From Laccaria trichodermophora (lineage: Eukaryota; Basidiomycota; Agaricomycetes; Agaricales; Hydnangiaceae), in assembly GCA_018417955.1 (NCBI GenBank), contig JACTVC010000002.1, positions 4,711,876 through 4,775,875 on the forward strand: 64,000 nt of DNA. Direction: 5' to 3'. Below are positions 18,609-30,507 of this stretch, in pieces. Within the stretch, counting starts at the first letter, position 1; each line of letters opens with the position of its first letter. A program made the position numbers and the translations under genes. The notes under the pieces are model-generated. The model worked only from the letters and a program-made list of their open reading frames with translations. It had not been told where the DNA came from and made no database searches.

Positions 18609-19043
18609 ATGACGCACGAAACTTCCCCCCATCAAATGATCGGGAAATGTTCGTGCGTCATAGAATCTTGAGAATTTGTACCGAGGCTGTGCAACTTCCA
18701 ATAAGTTCCGAATTTCGAGATTCCGACCCTCCGGCCATGCGCGGAGTCCAGACAGTCGGCAGCGTGACAGGGAAAGGCAAGTTCACGTGCCCATTGACAT
18801 TGGTCGTCGCCTCTCGCGATCCCAAGCGCGATCCCCTCACCACTCTCTTTGTCGTCTACCACGCTTTGCGTTCAACATTGTATGTACTACTACGTTTACT
18901 CGCCCTTGGTAAGTAAACTTTTTCCCGTCCTTTCGCTACAACCTCTGACCATGTTCTGACAGTTATCAACACGCTCATCGTTCTCTACCATCGCGTTACT
19001 CGCGATCTTCCTTCCTCGATGGATCAGCATTTGCGATACCAGC

Positions 19044-20832
19044 ATGTCGGATGGAATTACAGCCACTGCTTGTACAACCTGCAACCGTCGAGTTGAATAC
19101 CGGGAGGTTCAGACGCACGAGGATGGCAAAGGCGGTCGCTGGTTAGCAATGGTAAGCATTCAAACCATACTCAACATGTTTCGGGGAGTCTCATGCATTT
19201 ATAACTTCAGTGCCAGTGAACGGACCCTTTCACTTCAAGAACCTGTGATTTCTGGCATTGGCTCGCTGGTCCAGAAACACAGTCGCCGTCTTTTCCTGCC
19301 CCGACATCGAATCATCTTCTCGTTCCTATACAAGCAGCGCCACCCACACCCCTCATACCCTGCAAGGCTACTGGCTGTCGCTCAACCCGCATCCGCAAGG
19401 GATGCCGTCGATGGATGTGCAAGGCCCACTGCATTGAGGCTGGCGGGTGTTCTCTGCCTCCGCACAATGGGTCGCGGCCGCCTCAAGCGTTGTCGTCCAC
19501 CAACGTGCTGCCACCCCCACCTCCACTCTCTATCCTTGTCAACTCTATCCTGCCAGCTCCACATGCGGCCTCGTCCCTGCCATTTTCAACCAACACGCCG
19601 GTTGTAGCTCATCCTCCCCCGCAAATCACAATCGACCGTTTGGTGGACAGAACAACCCCATCCCATCAACCTCCTCTGAGGACGACTACCAGACCTTCGC
19701 AGGGCCCAGCCTTCTCATCCCACATGTCCGACATTTTCACTGAACAGATGGCTAACGCGCAAAGGCAGTGGGAGAAAAACAGTCAGAGGGATATACTCCG
19801 GACTCAAAGCGAAGCAAAGGCGAAACACACGGTCTTTGTATATCCATTTCTACAGGTAAGGTTCCTTTCTACGCCATGTCACAGATACTAACGCTATCAA
19901 TGTAGGCAGTGTCGAGCCCAAGCCGTTCGAAGTGCAAGACGGCTTTGTTTTGGCCTCTGTTCATTCTGAGCGAGGCTGTTTCTCGCCCAAGCTGGCCTGT
20001 CGCTGCCTCCCGACAACACGTTTGGACTCTTTCGTCAGAATCTCGGCTGCTGGACGACCGTGAAAGTGGGACATGTTATTGACCTGAAGGGATCGTCACA
20101 GGTATTCATCAAGTCATCGGACGTTCATCACCATCAAGACCTTTCGAAATTCCTGGTGGACCTCACAGCTACATCCCCGACATCAGAAAAAACCTTGCCG
20201 GAGAACGGGCGTTACGTCAGGCAGAGATGATCGCACGCGAAATCTCTCAATGCCCAGCCCCTCCCAAAAGAACAAACACCAATGATGCGGCTGTCCCATC
20301 ACCCCCGCAAACGACCTCGCTTGCTTCTCGCCGATTCGCCACCTAATTCCTCGCCTATACCGTTGCCTATACCGTTGCCTATACCTTTGCAGCCACTTTT
20401 AACGCTGGAGTCAACACATACGCCCAATCCGGCCGCTGGCACAGAACGGGCGGTACGCGACGATGGTGCAGAACTGGAAGTCGACCCTCAGCCCCAGCTC
20501 CCTCGTCGCCTGGAACAACATCTACACTCCAACCGAGTACCAAGCCCAAATCTGGCCTGCTGATTTTTATGCTGTTGACATTGCCAATTGCCTGCAGGAG
20601 ATTGAGAGCTCGCGCTCGAAGGAGACAACTCGACCATCTTCGAGCGCCACTTTTTCCCCCCTTTCAAAAGCTCGACGTTCTACGACCATCAAGATCGCTG
20701 GAAACGAGCCTCTTTGGATACAAAGAACATGTTCTCTCAGCAGGGCGTACCGACGCAGGCCTTTGGATACACCTCATGGCAAACAATCCCGCGCGTGATG
20801 CCGCTTTGAAAGCTTTAAAACGAGGTGCATAG
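19044..20832 (+). pseudogene. Cysteine-rich agaricomycete protein, left copy, frameshifted
   Basis: Begins ATG at 19,044 with TACTTCNRRVEYR; donor at 19,152; ends TAG at 20,830-20,832. Segments in order: a Cys/His-rich block (CKATGCRSTRIRKGCRR, then CKAHCIEAGGC, about 19,360-19,450), a Pro-rich linker, a helical QRQWEKNSQRD stretch, an intron near 19,855-19,905, then a domain with GLFRQNLGCWTTVKVGHVID, and a C-terminal part with QIWPADFYAVDI and AGRTDAGLWIHL. I know this arrangement from agaricomycete proteins of unknown function; the Cys/His block is probably zinc-binding (inference). Compared with the right arm this copy has extra T at about 19,945 and 19,979 and further 1-bp changes near 20,213, 20,269, 20,640 and 20,733. 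A 12-bp minisatellite (tataccgttgcc, 3x) lies at about 20,355-20,392. Confidence 0.65.
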
Positions 20833-21131
20833 AGGAGAAATGTGGCGAGTTGTGAAAGAATTCGGCACTCAGGACATCTTTGAATGATTTGGTAAGGTCC
20901 AGAAAGTCGTCGAACACCATGATATTTGGATAAACACGTAGCATACAATGAGTGCGAGGGCAAGTAAATGGAAATACTACGTGTTGGCGAGAACAGGTCA
21001 TGTGACATACAACACGCAATGTGACTTACTGTGACTGAGTTGGCGCGGACTGTCCGACCATGGTTCGGAGGGTCGGAATCTCGAATACCGGAACGTCCTC
21101 CCAACTTCGGTAGTATTCATCGTAGATTCCG
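20833..21131. other. Short spacer with inverted module
   Basis: Lies between the stop of the cysteine-rich gene and hairpin C. It contains the inverted 29-bp module at 21,066-21,094. Compared with the right arm it has small indels, for example one extra base near 20,930. Confidence 0.5.
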
Positions 21132-21184
21132 ATGACGCACGAAACTTCCCCCCATCAAACGATCGGGAAATGTTCGTGCGTCAT

Positions 21185-21753
21185 CGATTCTTGCTCTTCA
21201 AGTTCAAGTTCCCACGGCACCCTCTCTTTGCCACGCACCCTCTCTTGCTCAGGTCTTTTGCGAGCACTCTTCGTCTTGGCCAGTCCAAACGTTTTGTGCA
21301 ATATATCTACCGCATACTATCCGTCTCCTTTGCACGCTCGTCGTCGTCTTGGCCAATCCAAACGATTCGAGTGCCACGCGTCTACCACAATCGTCTCATA
21401 AAGCAATACGCCAGCTTCACCACGCCATATCCGTGCGCCTGTTGTCGTCTTGGCCAGTCCAAACGCTTCGACCACGTTCGTCTCGCGGAGTAATTCACTG
21501 GGTTCTCTAAACCCACCAGTTCCTCTTCGTTGCACGCACGCTAAGCGCCAAGATCCGAGCACGCGGATTCAGTTACCATCAACGGTGCAAGGGCCTTATT
21601 CAAGATAAACGCTCCCCCCCCCCCATTATTTCCTTCTCTCCCTCTAACGCCAAACTCGTTTCATACGCATCTCTTCCATCCACGTCAAGTTATTAGGTAT
21701 GCATATCCTTATTACATGTTATGATGCACTTATATCAACTTCCACGTGTAGTA
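21185..21753. promoter_or_regulatory. Upstream region of dioxygenase-like gene with three dyads
   Basis: The 20-bp dyad occurs three times in one orientation (21,272-21,291, 21,346-21,365 with one change, 21,446-21,465), embedded in a roughly 100-bp unit homologous to that at 16.5-16.7 kb. An 11-C run lies at 21,614-21,624. The position directly upstream of the gene start and the repeated site suggest, but do not prove, a regulatory function. Confidence 0.45.
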
Positions 21754-24700
21754 ATGCCTACAACGTATCCTGCGATAAGATCCGGACCATGCGACCTGAT
21801 GGACCAGAGGACAAACGGTTCGTGGTTGATGGCAGACGTCTCGTCTACGTCGAACACCGCGATGAACGCTTTCCCTACCTGTACGAAGTCGCTACCCATC
21901 CCCTGGTACACAACACCGTCCGTCAAACGCATCCTCGTGTATATGGTAGACACAGATCCCGCAGCGTTAAAACGCAGAGCAGAGTGGGAAAACACCTTGT
22001 GTGTGCCCCTTGGACCAGACGCTGCAATGTCTCAACATGGTAAGCAAATTAAATTGATCAATGCCGTTGTCTTCAATATTTTATCACAGGGCTTCTACGC
22101 GTCATGGATGGCACCGTCATATATGCTCGCGCATTGAACTGTCCTAAGGATCCAGTGACTGGTTTACAGATGGCAGAATATGATGTAATCAATTCGTGGT
22201 GCTTTGCAGGGTAGGTAGATTAAGAGAATGTTAATACAATTAAATTGTTCAACATGTTTCAGAAAACGTCTCCTTAATCCTGAAGTGGTAGAAGAGTTAC
22301 ATACAGTTCAAGGCCTGATACTGGGCAAATCTGAGGACATGACCAGGGATGCACCAACTAAAAATGACCAAGGGGAATATGTAGGGGGTGCTGCCATCGA
22401 ACGGACTGGTGTTAAAGGCGTGAAGGGTACCCGCTGCTATTCGACTACTTGCACACACCAACATTCTAGGTGCTTGGTTGGCCCCACGGCACAAGGGAAA
22501 GTTTTTTCAGATAATGAAACATCGGAATGGACTGAAGACTTGAAAACCAGAAAACGTTCTGTGAAGGTGAACTAGAACACACTCTATTATGTCTGATGCT
22601 ATTAACACACAATCTAGGTCCATTCAGATGTCGCTGTCAAGGCTTTGACAATGTTTGCACCAAAATCTTACATTGAAGCAGTAACCCTTAACGCAGAAGT
22701 CACGAACATGCCCAGAGTGGGGTGTGACGAAAACGTAATTACCCCAGCGCAGCAGGTGAATCTTGCGCCAGCCGTAAGATTTGAATCGTGCGAAGGTATG
22801 TACTATGCAGTTTTTCTTTTTTATAATATATTTATGATTATGATGCAGAGGATGGATTGGTAGGCATGGGAGACTTCGGGAAAATCGATGGGCATACAGA
22901 CGATTTTGATACTCCGGGATCCTTTACCTGCATGGTGGCCAACTCTCGGCTGCCTAAAGAATATGAGAGTGGACGATTCCATCTTCTTGGCCTTGGATGC
23001 TACTTTGTATTAGAATCACTTACTGTCATGTGCTTCTCTGGGTTACGCAAACATGGTGGCACCCCTCCAATCGCGCCTCCAGGCGTTGAGCCTGCCCCAG
23101 ATGCATACCGCTTTATGAATGTATGCTACCCTCCTAAGGCCATGATATCCGTTGCTGGTTCCTATGTCCAACCTCTTGCGTCACTACCAAGTAGACGACA
23201 ACAAGATGATTTGTTGCTACTAGGACCAGAAATCACATCACAGATGTAGGTCAATAATATCATTGTATCTAGCTTTGTATATTTACATCTTTAATTAGGA
23301 ACCCTCAACCTCTGCCATTATCAAGCCATGCCAATTGGGCCAACGATGGAATTGTTATTATGGAGAGAAAATCACTTTTCCGTTTCTTTGTGCGATCGCT
23401 CCTTCAACTCTGTGCTTTCCTGCTTGGCCAACTGCCTCGAGTTATGGGAGCAAGGATAGATTCGACGATATTCCTAAGCGCCTTCTCATTCATTGACACC
23501 GATGGGAAGCGCTACTCGTTAGGACCCTGGGTCGGAGCAGAGGATGGTGTGGTCGTCGATACGCCATGTCAAGACAAGTCAAGTTGGGGTGGAGATATAC
23601 CCTCATCACCTCTAGACACAGAAGGGTCTCAAGCCGCCAATATACGGAGCGATGGGCCTGAACAACAACCAGAGGCTGAACTTCAAATTGATGTGGATCA
23701 CGTCATTGCTGCACGTCATGGGCGTTGGAACCAATGGTTTGATCACCTTGAGACGCAGAGTAAAGTTATACCAACTCAGTGGGCACTATTTGAGATGAAC
23801 GAAGATGGAAAGACACAGTTTGACCTGATTCGAGTCAATTCTATGCAGGCCCTGGAAAGCCTTTACGAATCAAAAGCAAGACTGCAACAAAAAGTGAGCA
23901 TTATGACTGTCATCATTTGCCTTATCTTATTAACCACATGTATTTATTTCAAGCTAATAAGCGGCAGCGCACTGAAGCGAATGACATGGAAATGGAAAGA
24001 CTCAAGAAACGTAAGTCACTACCCTATTAATGTCATAACAAATACTGACAGTATGCTCAGGTCAGAAGGGTTCACATGTTGCATTTCCCCAAAAGCGTGA
24101 GTAATATTCTTCTAAGTAGTAAAGAATATGCTGATGTGTTGTAAAGGTGGCGATCTTTTTCATATTCTTCTTGACCCCTATGAGTCATTGTCAAAATATG
24201 GGAGCGAAGAGAGGCTGTTGCTGCAGGTGATATAAAGTTAGATTTCCTGGAAAATCATACCATGCTGATGATCGACTTCTAGCATCTGAAGGGAGTACCC
24301 AAAAACTGTTGCTGCCTCCCAGACAAAGTAATTCCAGGGAAGTTCTTTCGAAAGTCTGCAAGAATTGAACAAATGCGCAAAAAAGGCCAATTGATGGATG
24401 GTGGAGCAGAAGATGATAACACAGATTCTGGTAGGCAAAAGCATGTCTAGTAATATGATATGAAGTTAATACGAGAATAACAAAGATAATGAATGTGCTG
24501 CATTGGGGAATGAATTGAATGGAGGGGGCTATCGAGGGGGCATCTGGGATACGATCATGAAGACCATTCAGATCCAGATTATGAGGAGGATTTTATGCCC
24601 ATAGATGATGGGGGCGATATTAGATACTTTAACCCACATCAAACGGATCCAATGACGATGATCAATTTTCTGACGAGGAGGACCCACCTATATCGGTGAC

Positions 24701-26785
24701 GAGTCAGGTTCAAAGATGATATACCCTCCTATGGAAATTGACTCAGACTCCGATGACTACGACACGATGAGGATCTGGATTTTGTATATTGTAAGTTGAT
24801 CTTACGTTGAGTTAGCCAGTTATTTGACCACTCATCACATACATAGATGATCATCTTGGCATTTTTTCAAGAAACTTGACATGTCTCAGATCGCTTTGGC
24901 TCTCAGAGACTTTTCATTCAGCAAAAACAAGGTCTCTGATAGTTCAATGGTTTTGGGACAAAGCGGATTGACTTCATTGGGCAATTCTTTAACGACAATA
25001 CTTGAACGCCCCACCTCTATAGATGCAGCGCTTGCCATTCCACAGATGTGGCACAACATCAACAACACAACTGCAGATATCGAAAGAAGACATCTTGAAT
25101 CCCGCATATTACGAGCATGCATAATGTGGGCAGCACTTAGTCTGAACATGTGGGTGGAGAATATGATTGATAGGGTGCAATCAGGCAAAGCCAATAAGTC
25201 ATGGGTCAATAAACTGGTGTCCCAGATTGATAACGCGCTCAATTCGAAAGCTCCTGTGGGAACAGAGATCATATTGAGTTCAGAAGACTTTCTTGCCCAG
25301 CTTCCGCCAACTATGTATAAATGGTCCAAACCCCGCTTTACCTATGACACAAAAACAGTCAAAGAGAGAATCAAACATATCGCTCATGATACTATTCGAG
25401 CATGGCTAAGCTTTCCAAATGACAGGAAGACTGCGATGCAGTGCACATTTCTGCATACTCTTGTATCTCGCACACATATATCAGTGCTTCTTCTTGACAT
25501 AGTGTGGGTCGCATATCGCGATCCATTCAAAGTTGTTCTTAACTCATCTGCTGGACGGCATGTATCTCGTGAACATATGGACAAGTTTAAGAATCGATAC
25601 TATCTCCACCCTTTTGTTAACACGCAAACGGAGGAATACCAGGCATTGGGCAGACTGAATGAGGAGTTTATGGGAGTATTCACAAGTACGCGAATGGGAT
25701 TAGCAGTTGAGTCTCAACAAAATGTCAGTACTTCACTTTGCTTCATTTTTGATATTCAAATGTTTACAAATGTTCAGCAGACTTCACATGGAGGGATTGA
25801 TGAAGATTATCGAGATGAAACAACCATGCCGCTGCTTACATCTTCAGAACCACGCAGAAAGAAGATGAAAGTGTTCCTTGACTACTTACGCCATTTGATG
25901 CCACTCGTAAAAAATGGCTTTACCTCCTACCTCAATTCCAGTGATCCCATCCTGAAACGTGTTGCTAAATCACCTGATCGACTATTGCCCTTCAGACAAA
26001 TGGCACCTACCATTATCAAAGCTCATACGGTTCTTTATTCAAACAAGGAACGTTTGAGAACCAGAGCAGGGCTATTCAATGTCTTAATGTTTAGAGGAGT
26101 ATTCTACGGATCGCCATTTGCGAGCGAAGATCTTGTATGGTTCAACGATCTAGAGGAATGGGAATCGTACTACAAGAATTCGCAGAAGACCGCACGTGGG
26201 TCTGATAAAGAAAAGAAACCTACGAAAGAAAGATACTTTGTCTGCAAGACGGCATACGGGCCAAGTTTAACATCTCGAAGTACTGAGGTAGCAGCCGCAT
26301 ACTGGGAAGGATCCAAAGAATGGGTTGGATTTCTGAAACCCAGGCATCAGGCCAAAGAAATTTTCAACTGGTTCCTGAGAAAGGATAAGCGAGGAAAGAA
26401 AATATTCCCTAATATTGGGCCTCTATGTGCCCTTCTCATGCTCGGTGACTTGATTCAAGCAGATGGTGATTATTTCCCTATGCCATCATCGGCTGCCTGG
26501 GGAGAGCTGGTTCATGAACTGGATAAAGGTGCCAAAAATGGGCTCCTGATCTTGGGCCTATTGGAGGAGAAAGCAAGATCCACCAATACAATCGATTCAT
26601 TCTCTGAACTGCATCAATATTTGGATGAAGAGCTAGATGACGAAGAGAAAGCACTCATCGGTTTTAACACCATAATGCTGGAGCATGGTTTGTGTAAAAG
26701 AGGTCGTATTTTACCAAAGAAGTCTAAGCCCAAAAAGAAAGGGAAGGTCACGACGATGTTGAGTGCCAGCGTGGGGAGTGAGTAG
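21754..26785 (+). CDS. Putative 2OG-Fe(II) dioxygenase-like multidomain protein, left copy
   Basis: Multi-exon gene with ~50-bp introns (first 22,040-22,089; others near 22,209-22,260, 22,567-22,618, 22,796-22,849 and 23,248-23,298). The N-terminal exons end in a domain with HTDD (His at 22,893, Asp at 22,899), a distal His in LRKHGG (23,052) and Arg in AYRFM (23,109). The order H-x-D..H..R fits a 2-oxoglutarate/Fe(II) oxygenase core (inference). An acidic linker (~24.5-24.8 kb) then joins a 630-residue helical domain, MSQIALALRD.. to SASVGSE, with a likely in-frame 54-bp intron near 25,723. Left-specific losses break the frame near 21,930, 23,834, 24,345, 24,470-24,770 and 24,863; the right copy is better. 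I recognise an agaricomycete family; substrate unknown. Confidence 0.6.
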
Positions 26786-27567
26786 TAGCTTTAGATGCAA
26801 CAATTGTAAAAGTGCGCTTTTAGATAAAATAATAGTCATTTAGCATTATTTGTTGATATTTTTTTGAGAGGCTAATAACCTTTGTGTGGCAGTTTCGCCT
26901 GCCTTAACTCATCGCTCTACAACGCAGTCTATGACTCAGAATAGCCAAAACTATCTGGACAACACTTCGTTGATGTATTGGCCAAGCCAAACACCAGGAA
27001 AAGCTGATCAAATAACCTCGAAACTACCTCTAACCCTGGCCAGCTAGAACGCCCAAGAAGGAGCGGTTTACCGATGACTTTCAAGTTAATTCGCATACTT
27101 CCATCATGTCATCTCGGCTAGTCCGAATGCATGTTAGAGACAAACCAAATTCATATAGCATATTCATGACATCTCGGCCAGACCGAATGCGTGTTATGTA
27201 TACGATCTGCTGGACGAGTCGAATTCATGTATGTATTCATGACATCTCGGCTAATCCGAATGCATGTTAGCTATGGATACCCAAAGTAAGAGGTGCGTTG
27301 CAAACCAATAGATTGTATATCAAAGATCTAAAACAAAAAATAGACATAGCAGCTCGGTCGATTGTGAGTATAAAGAAATAAGCGCGTATAAAGAAGCAGT
27401 TGGGTGAGCAACTATATGCTCTAACTGCCACCAATGTTAGTTGAATAACAAGGGGTTTATAGAAATCAACGATATGATAAGAGAGCATGGGGCGCCTGAG
27501 ACAAAGCTTCTACGGAGAAAGCTAGTGAATCGGATATTCAATATGGAAAATGAAAAGTTATCACCAT
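26786..27567. other. Intergenic region with four variant dyads
   Basis: Lies between the 3' ends of two convergent genes. It contains TTGG-N5-CCAA at 26,978-26,990 and TCGG-N5-CCGA at 27,114-27,126, 27,174-27,186 and 27,247-27,259. The last three share a longer frame, catc before and atgc after. These are variants of the dyad elsewhere in the arm. No gene is supported. Confidence 0.7.
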
Positions 27568-29848
27568 TTATTCCTCTCCATCGGAAAGAACAGCTGCCCA
27601 AATGAGATTGAAGCTCAGGGACTTGTCATTTGGGAAGTGGGAGGACTTATACTGTCCTACAGTATAAGCCACCAGCGCGATCGAGTTAGATGGTACGGTG
27701 CGGCCAAAGTGCGGATAGTCTTTCTCCACGCTAGACAAGCCAGAGGGAATAACAATAGGCTTGTCCAAATTAGTGGCATCAAGGACGGGAACTATATGTG
27801 CTCATCAGCAGTTGGTTGAAGTTTTAAAAAGTGAAGGACCTTGATCAGAAGCGCCGAGGGTACTGTACGTAAATTGCCGTGCGGGGCTATTGTTGCTTGT
27901 TGTAGCATCGCTTCGAAAAGAGGAGAAGAGGTCCTTTTGAGTACGTTTACGAGGTGATTGGCTGAATTTTTCTAAAGAAGGAGTTTGTTAACACAGAAAT
28001 GATACAGATAGTAAGACGTACCCATTCTAGTGGAGAAAGTCAATTCATTATCAACAATCTGTGCTCGCATAGAGTCCACGTCATGAACCATGCACAGTAC
28101 AGCTACCATGCGTTCATATTCCAACATCAAAGGAGTTCCAGTGATGAATTTGCTGTATGTATCGCCAGACGCCTTAGGCGTTTCGGTGTGGTCTTCTCCA
28201 ACAACAATAAGGGAGACGCAGAGAGCGGGCCGTTTGCGGTCTCTAATATAAACCATACGACTCCCACGATCACCAACTTCCCTGCTAGTCAACTGAAATG
28301 GATCGATTCGGGACAGGTTGACCACATTCTTTTCACGGTCCATAACAAAGGTGGCGAGGCGTACAAGATATCTGAAGAAGCAATCATTACTCAAATGAAA
28401 GGGTTACATCCGAATGCTAGGTTGCTCACTTTATATCCAATCTTGGGTACGCTTTCTTCAGCTTTGTCAGGGATGCCATTCCTATGACTTCGCCCGATTC
28501 ATCATCCTTGGGAGTACCCTTCCAGGAAATGAACGCTTTGCCACTGCAAGCAATATGTCAGATTGATAAGAACATGAGCAGGCAACTTACGATGGCAGAT
28601 TGACCAAAGGAGCACCATATGTCGTCTTCATAAATTTATCGACAAGCGCTGCTTTGAAGATACCGCATTTACGGAGCTTTGGGTAACTGGAAAGAGCTCT
28701 TAGGATTCATGGTTACAAGATGGCATGATTACGCACGATGGAATGGGATCTCGTACTAGGTCTTCGAGAAGCACCTCAGATTTTCTGGTATGGTGGATCA
28801 GCATTTTTGTTCAAACAAAAGGAATATAATAAGACTTGCTTGATATGCTTCTTTTTTCCTTCAGAAGGGAGATCATCATCATCACCATCAGACCCCTCCT
28901 TGCCACTTTCTTCGTACTTCTCAATCTCTGCTTCATCATCTGCAATTTCCTTTCCAAGTTTACTCATTGCCTTCTTGTTGTCGACTAGCATCTTCTTTGC
29001 TTTTGCACTACGAATGCTTCAATGAAAGCTGCAATGCCATTGACTGGTCACTCACATCGACTTGTCAAATTCTTTCCCGTAGGGTACGCTCCTGCACAGG
29101 AATTCCGAAGGATAACTCAGCAATGCAATAATAAATAACTTAATAAAAGGTACTTACTTTTTGGACAAGGGAGAAGAATCAAGTTCAACGTCCATTCTGG
29201 ACAGAAAGTTTAGCGCATTTGTCAAATTTTACCCTCAATGAAAGACACACTCATCTGAGCTCCCACGAGAAGAGCTGAAGAAAAATAAGCAAAAGATGGA
29301 GTTAACTTCGTGCAATTGTGGACCAACCTGTCGGATACATCCGTCTTCTTGGATGAGACCTTGCTAGAAGACTTGGAGCGTTTTCCTTTGGGAGTTTTGC
29401 GCATTTTTTTAGCAGGAGACTTGACTACAAATGGATCCTCATCGGAATCCTGAGCCGATCTATGGGTCCTTTTTTTACCAACACTTAACACACGTCAACT
29501 CATAGTGCATATGGCAATTGTTGAAACAAACACTTACGTTTCAGCCTTTGCCGAAGTGGCTTTCAACTTCTTCTTCTTGCTTGGTGTAGGTTCCGGAGAT
29601 CTGTATATATGATTCATGAACGTATATGAACCAAGGAAGATACATACTCTATGGCTTCCTCTTCAGAAGCTTCAGACCCACTGGTATTTCTGTGTAAAAA
29701 TGTTGAGCATGAAGCCAAGAGAAATATTGAAATATGTAGAGACGTACTTGTCTTCATCATCATAATCACCAGAACCGTTGGAATCGTCGGAGTCGCTCTC
29801 AATGAACTCGGCTGTTTTGACAACCTTGCTTCGGCGAGTCGTACGCAT
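27568..29848 (-). CDS. Lysine-rich nuclear-type protein, left copy
   Basis: Many short exons. ATG at 29,848 (MRTTRRSKVVKTAEFIESDS), stop at 27,568. The N-terminal third alternates acidic runs (ESDSDDSNGSGDYDDED) and basic runs (SKKKKLK; AKKMRKTPKGKRSKSSSK), typical of nuclear localisation (inference), followed by a predicted coiled stretch (KKAMSKLGKEIADDEAEIEKYEE). The C-terminal part includes KAFISWKGTPKDDE, VRLATFVMDREKNVVNLSRI, ITGTPLMLEYERM and a final VPSNSIALVAYTVGQYKSS..NLIWAAVLSDGEE. I recognise the last part as an agaricomycete-specific hypothetical family and know no function. It is convergent with the dioxygenase-like gene. Confidence 0.65.
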
Positions 29849-30507
29849 TGCAAATATGCTTGTAAAAAACTAAAGAGGAGAAGTTGGAGATAGAGCAGGC
29901 ACTGGTTTCAATCTTCTTATACATCCCAGTTTACTCCCAGGTTAAGGGGTCAATATATTGAGGACAAGATGATTATGAAATTGCTGCGACCCACCACCGC
30001 ATCTATCCTTTTTTTTACTAGTGGCACGCCGCTCATGATCGCCGTTACTGAAACACATCATCCTTGGCCACAACTATCGACCCTCAATGCTAGTGCGCGA
30101 TGGATGATCGCCGCAATTTTTTTTTTGTTTTTTTCTCAAAAGATTTTCTGCAATTAAGTTGCATAGCCACGTCATTCAATTACCCCTATGACTTTCTACC
30201 AGAAACAAGCTACGCAAGTGATCGCCGTTATTGAAATAAATTTTCGATGAGATACATCGGCGATTTCATCGCATACTCCTCAATTACTCAAGCCTATTAT
30301 GTGGAAAAAATGGCGACACATGATGGCCAAGAAAAAATGCAGATTTCATTCTATTATATGGTAAAAGGGCGACACAAAATGGCTAGAATGAACTGCCATT
30401 TGGTTTAATTGGATTACGAAGATGTATTGTCAGAAATTGTAGGAAAACTATGTTGAATGCTGCCTTTGAATTTGGGAATGCGTTAGTTGAATAACGATAG
30501 AATGCAA
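29849..30507. other. Intergenic region with short direct repeats
   Basis: The octamer gatcgccg recurs near 30,037, 30,105 and 30,217. A roughly 57-bp spaced direct repeat (tggaaaaaatggcgacac and tggtaaaagggcgacac) lies near 30,300-30,390. A T-run near 30,117 is one base longer than its mirror copy. No gene seen. Confidence 0.5.

Larger units (their letters stand above)
18609..21184. mobile_element. Candidate hairpin-bounded gene cassette, left copy
   Basis: Hairpin B (18,609-18,661) is followed after 43 bp by a 29-bp module (18,705-18,733, with ttcgagattccgaccctccg). At the other end the inverted module (21,066-21,094) is followed after 37 bp by hairpin C (21,132-21,184). The single gene between is on the plus strand. 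The symmetrical hairpin-gap-module arrangement resembles composite terminal inverted repeats. The asymmetric loop parts of B and C are in direct orientation and I see no clear target-site duplication, so mobility is inference. Confidence 0.4.
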
